Shown here: one piece after another, positions 32,139 to 34,339 of the stretch
How the letters are laid out: each line of letters begins with the position of its first letter
How positions within the stretch are numbered: the stretch's first letter is position 1
Source of the DNA: a bacterium
GTDB lineage: Bacteria > Patescibacteriota > Minisyncoccia > UBA6257 > JAGOQP01
Assembly: GCA_021814695.1 (NCBI GenBank)
Contig: JAKAHY010000008.1
Location: 1-34,339, forward strand
Direction of reading: 5' to 3'
Length of the DNA stretch: 34,339 nucleotides
Notes under the pieces: model-generated
Told to the model about the DNA's origin: nothing
Databases searched by the model: none
What the model saw: only the letters and a program-made list of their open reading frames with translations
Position numbers and translations under genes: made by a program

Positions 32139-33053
32139 ATGAATTCTATCGACTCTTATATAAAAGAATATTTGGATTATCTTGAGGTTGAAAAAAATCG
32201 CTCTCCCAAAACGGTTGAAAATTACCGCCGATATTTGAATATGTTTGCAAAAACCGTCGGCGCTAAAGATTTAAAGGATATAAATCAGGACTCAATCAGA
32301 AGATTCCGTCTGACGCTGGCAAGAAAACCCGGGGAAGAGAGTGAGTTTCTAAAGAAATCTACCCAGAGCTACTACGTGATCGCAATCAGAAATTTTTTGA
32401 AATATTTGGTTAAAAATAACATTAAGGTTGCGCTCCTTCCCGAACAAATAGAACTCCCCAAAATCCCCCAGCGACAAATAGAAATAATAGAATATACGGA
32501 TTTGGAAAGATTTCTAAACGGTCCGCAGGGCGATTCTTTGCGGGCAATCCGAGACAAAGCAATCCTAGAAATGTTATTTTCTACCGGTTTACGTATTTCG
32601 GAATTGTGCTCGCTTTCACGTTATCAGGATTTTGAAAGAGGGGAGATTACCGTCAGAGGCAAGGGTAGTAAATTGCGGGTAGTGTTTCTGTCCGACAGGG
32701 CCCGTTCGGCGATAAAAAAATATTTGGATAAAAGAGGGGATGCCGATGAAGCTCTTTTTATAAGCTTGTCCAAAGCTAAAAATCCGAAAGTTTTGGGGAG
32801 AATCATTCCCCGCACGGTCCAACGCCTGGTCCAGTTTTATGCCAAGAAAGCCGGAATTTTAGGTAAAGTAACACCTCACCAATTGCGCCATCAGTTTGCC
32901 ACCGATTTATTGATGAACGGCGCCGATATCCGTTCGGTTCAAGCGCTTTTGGGACACGCCAATATTGCAACCACTCAAGTCTATACCCACGTCACTAATA
33001 AGGAGCTCAAAGAAATCCACAAATCCTTTCACGGAAGACGGAGGATACGCTAA
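32139..33053 (+). CDS. Xer-type tyrosine recombinase, 304 aa
   Basis: An N-terminal SAM-like DNA-binding domain (about 5-90, YLDYLEVEKNRSPKTVENYR) precedes the catalytic domain. All six active-site residues are present: R152 (TGLRISEL), K175 (RGKGSKLR), H247 and R250 (TPHQLRHQFA), H273 (LGHANI) and Y282 (TTQVYTHV). Length and order match XerC/XerD, which resolve chromosome dimers at dif. It could equally be an element-borne integrase, since a tRNA gene with a duplicated 3' end lies just downstream. A member of the palindrome family begins 5 nt after its stop codon. Confidence 0.9.
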   Translation: MNSIDSYIKEYLDYLEVEKNRSPKTVENYRRYLNMFAKTVGAKDLKDINQDSIRRFRLTLARKPGEESEFLKKSTQSYYVIAIRNFLKYLVKNNIKVALLPEQIELPKIPQRQIEIIEYTDLERFLNGPQGDSLRAIRDKAILEMLFSTGLRISELCSLSRYQDFERGEITVRGKGSKLRVVFLSDRARSAIKKYLDKRGDADEALFISLSKAKNPKVLGRIIPRTVQRLVQFYAKKAGILGKVTPHQLRHQFATDLLMNGADIRSVQALLGHANIATTQVYTHVTNKELKEIHKSFHGRRRIR

Positions 33054-33058
33054 ATCCT

Positions 33059-33098
33059 TTGTCCATGTTAATTCACGATCGTGAATTAACATGGACAA
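33059..33098. repeat. 40-bp perfect palindrome, copy 4 (divergent but compensated)
   Basis: The half-arm TTGTCCATGTTAATTCACGA differs from the other copies at two positions (G to T, T to A). The other half carries the matching complementary changes, so the palindrome stays perfect. It lies 5 nt after the recombinase stop. Confidence 0.95.
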
Positions 33099-33144
33099 GA
33101 ACTGCCAAAAATCCGGGCGATAGATTCGTGGATTTAATTAATAT

Positions 33145-33160
33145 TGTGCTCCCGGGAGGA
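33145..33160. repeat. 16-bp direct duplication of the tRNA-Leu 3' end (copy A)
   Basis: TGTGCTCCCGGGAGGA occurs here and again at 33301-33316, where it covers the 3' end of tRNA-Leu (acceptor and T-arm bases). The copies are 156 bp apart. Such a duplication is the usual mark of site-specific integration at a tRNA gene. Confidence 0.75.
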
Positions 33161-33189
33161 AATTTTCACACTTACCCCCGACCCCCATA

Positions 33190-33211
33190 TAAGAAACCTT
33201 CCGGTTTCTTA
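33190..33211. other. Hairpin between the tRNA-end duplications
   Basis: TAAGAAACC (33190-33198) pairs with GGTTTCTTA (33203-33211) around TTCC. It is surrounded by short C-runs (about 33174-33186) and a G-run (about 33239-33243) that could form an outer stem. Confidence 0.5.
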
Positions 33212-33264
33212 CGTCGCTTCGCTCCTATTTTCCAACACGGGGGCTCGCATTCAAACCTCGTGCT

Positions 33265-33304
33265 CACATAACAAAAATAGGCCGTCGCCTATTTTTGTTA
33301 TGTG
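33265..33304. terminator. Bidirectional terminator after tRNA-Leu
   Basis: A perfect 18-bp stem (33265-33282 with 33287-33304) around CGTC, with A/T-rich flanks, touches the 3' end of the minus-strand tRNA gene. Confidence 0.8.
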
Positions 33305-33384
33305 CTCCCGGGAGGATTTGAACCTCCAACCCTTGCGGGACATGGTCCTAAGCCATGCGCGTATGCCAGTTCCGCCACGGGAGC
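33303..33384 (-). tRNA. tRNA-Leu, anticodon UAG
   Basis: Minus-strand sequence begins GCTCCCGTGGCGGAACTGGC and folds as a class II tRNA. The acceptor stem GCTCCCG pairs with CGGGAGC. The anticodon stem CATGG/CCATG encloses loop CTTAGGA, giving anticodon TAG (reads CUA-type Leu codons). A long variable arm (TCCCGCAAGGG) and T-arm GGAGG TTCAAAT CCTCC are present. CCA is not encoded. A 16-bp piece of its 3' end is duplicated at 33145-33160. Confidence 0.95.
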
Positions 33385-33396
33385 AAGTACGCTGGT

Positions 33397-33425
33397 ATCG
33401 TAATCAAAAAATAGTTTTTGTGCAA
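33397..33425 (-). promoter_or_regulatory. Promoter of tRNA-Leu
   Basis: Minus-strand TTGCAC (33425-33420), 17-bp spacer, TACGAT (33402-33397), 12 bp before the tRNA start. Confidence 0.55.
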
Positions 33426-33426
33426 C

Positions 33427-33452
33427 GCAAAAAGCCCTTTTGGGGCTTTTTG
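33427..33452 (-). terminator. Terminator after the pilin-like gene
   Basis: GCAAAAAGCCC (33427-33437) pairs with GGGCTTTTTGC (33442-33452 region) around a T-rich loop. It stops the minus-strand pilin transcript 20 bp after its stop codon, ahead of the tRNA promoter. Confidence 0.8.
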
Positions 33453-33471
33453 CAAAGGGTTCTAGATTTAA

Positions 33472-33849
33472 TTACTGAGTCAAACCCGACTGCAACGAAG
33501 TGCGGACCAAGGTTACAACTCCATACGCAAGAAGTGCCACGGCAATACCGACAACTGCATAAAGCAATTGTTTTTTGGCAGTCCCCGTCTTTACCGCGTC
33601 TCCTTTGCTGGTAATGAAATTAAATGCGGCCAGAAGAATAAAGAGCACTGCAACTATAAAGATGATGGTGTAAATCCATCTTACGATGGTGATAAGAACA
33701 TCAACCCATCCAGAAATAGATGTTGGGCCGACAGTATTTACGATCGGACCGGGAATATCTCCGGGGTTCACGGCAAAGGCGCTTGTGCCAATACCCAAAG
33801 CCAATACGGCAACCATCAATCCTATTGTAATAAGCGATTTTTTACTCAT
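33472..33849 (-). CDS. VirB2/TrbC-like pilin subunit, 125 aa (paralogue 1)
   Basis: A signal peptide (cleavage after TSAFA near residue 26) precedes a short polar segment. Then come two membrane helices (about 50-77, VLITIVRWIYTIIFIVAVLF, and 92-112, LLYAVVGIAVALLAYGVVTL) split by a basic loop (SKGDAVKTGTAKK). This is the topology of VirB2/TrbC major pilins of type IV secretion systems, common in CPR genomes. It probably forms an extracellular pilus or a secretion-linked filament. A TATAAT box lies at 33887-33892 on the minus strand. No other secretion genes are in the window. Confidence 0.75.
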   Translation of the reverse strand: MSKKSLITIGLMVAVLALGIGTSAFAVNPGDIPGPIVNTVGPTSISGWVDVLITIVRWIYTIIFIVAVLFILLAAFNFITSKGDAVKTGTAKKQLLYAVVGIAVALLAYGVVTLVRTSLQSGLTQ

Positions 33850-33918
33850 AGTAATTCAATTTTTACGACCTTTCGTCTGTATTTTGATTATATAATAATT
33901 CTTAATAACTTAGAAGCC

Positions 33919-34302
33919 CTAAGCTCTCTGCTGAAGAAATCTCTGCAAAACAAGAGCCACTCCACTGGCAATCAAGGCTACTACGATAGCGATAACGGCA
34001 TATTTGAGCTGTGCTTTTGCCGTCTCAACTGCTTTGGGATTGCTTCCTCCCTGAACGAAGTTGTAAGCAGCTACGAGAATAAACAGAACGGCAACAATAT
34101 AAAAAATTGTGTACGCCCACTGCACAATACTGATGAGAAGACTGGCCGCACCGGTAACGCTTTGAATAGGCGATTGTGTATTGCCTGTATTGAACGGGGA
34201 AATAATATCACTCTGATTAGGATTGACCGTTATAGCATAAGCACCAGCCGCAAACATCGAAAACATTGAGAACATAATTGCGATTGCTAAAATTTTTTTC
34301 AT
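33919..34302 (-). CDS. VirB2/TrbC-like pilin subunit, 127 aa (paralogue 2)
   Basis: Same architecture as its neighbour: signal peptide (to about AGAYA), polar segment, helix ISIVQWAYTIFYIVAVLFIL, loop with GGSNPKAVETAKAQ, and helix YAVIAIVVALIASGVALVLQ. The two share the motif W-x-Y-T-I-(I/F)-(F/Y)-I-V-A-V-L-F-I-L, so they arose by tandem duplication. They differ in the loop and C-terminus, which suggests different roles such as major and minor subunit (inference). It lies upstream of paralogue 1 with a 69-bp gap. Confidence 0.75.
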   Translation of the reverse strand: MKKILAIAIMFSMFSMFAAGAYAITVNPNQSDIISPFNTGNTQSPIQSVTGAASLLISIVQWAYTIFYIVAVLFILVAAYNFVQGGSNPKAVETAKAQLKYAVIAIVVALIASGVALVLQRFLQQRA

Positions 34303-34339
34303 ATTTTGAATATTTTATAAATTGGGATTTTTCTAAATT

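Noticed and set aside
33059-33098. Palindrome copy 4 as the chromosomal dif site
   Set aside because: It does not show the usual XerC and XerD arm sequences around a 6-bp centre, and similar palindromes occur at three other places in the window.
33059-33271. Open frame starting inside palindrome copy 4, and its mirror at 32907-33098
   Set aside because: Both are created by the palindrome. One runs into tRNA-end repeats, the other lies antisense in the recombinase gene.
33144-33614. Open frame of 156 codons through the tRNA-Leu region
   Set aside because: It crosses the tRNA gene, two terminators and the end of the pilin gene. Its peptide is a translated tRNA.
33568-34269. Open frame of 233 codons antisense to both pilin-like genes
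   Set aside because: Composition is unlike a folded protein (many Asn, Tyr, Lys, Arg). The opposite strand carries two clear signal-peptide paralogues.

Overview
The window looks like part of the genome of a Candidate Phyla Radiation (Patescibacteria, probably Parcubacteria-type) bacterium. This is inferred from gene content and style, not from a marker-gene search. The pointers are two tandem VirB2/TrbC-like pilin subunits, very large secreted surface proteins (one with a peptidoglycan-binding domain, one fusing nucleases to lamin-tail domains), a short RecO, an alpha2-type glycyl-tRNA synthetase, weak Shine-Dalgarno sequences at many starts, and many intergenic palindromes. TGA is used as an ordinary stop codon, so genetic code 11 applies.

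Layout. At 1-367 is the start of an O-antigen ligase-like membrane protein cut by the window edge, followed by a repeat-rich spacer. At 739-4035 (minus) is a 1098-aa secreted peptidoglycan-binding surface protein. Its 750-bp upstream region holds CGGAT-type repeats, a promoter, a structured RNA with its own terminator, and a 68-bp nested hairpin. At 4791-5726 (minus) is a winged-helix protein of unknown role. At 6038-11679 (plus) a small membrane protein overlaps a 1691-aa secreted protein combining a P1-nuclease/phospholipase C-like domain, a thermonuclease domain, lamin-tail domains and a fibronectin-like region. At 11699-12460 a gene for a helix-turn-helix plus Cas2/PaaX-like protein is bracketed by two copies of a perfect 38-bp palindrome core. 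Two more palindromes of the family lie at 5796-5837 and 33059-33098.

From 12.5 to 25.6 kb nearly everything is on the minus strand: a copper ATPase with a Met-rich membrane partner; metG-tatD-HAD phosphatase; an AI-2E-type permease; an M16 peptidase; a trypsin-like membrane protease; glycyl-tRNA synthetase; a large membrane-anchored Ig-like protein; and recO. At 25.7-28.3 kb three plus-strand genes follow: a single-ring ClpB-like ATPase with an insertion, a zinc-ribbon protein, and a 3D-domain cell-wall protein behind a structured leader. Then come pnp, a NYN-domain RNase-like gene and rpsO (minus), a small unknown gene, a Xer-type tyrosine recombinase (plus), tRNA-Leu(UAG), and the two pilin-like genes.

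The genes fit a small, surface-active cell: degradation of external nucleic acid or lipid (1691-aa protein), wall binding and remodelling (1098-aa and 3D-domain proteins), pili, copper export, and RNA turnover (rpsO-NYN-pnp). The most promising unexplained system is the palindrome family together with the Cas2/PaaX-like gene that two of its copies enclose. Paired changes in the two arms of the divergent fourth copy show that the palindrome itself is kept.
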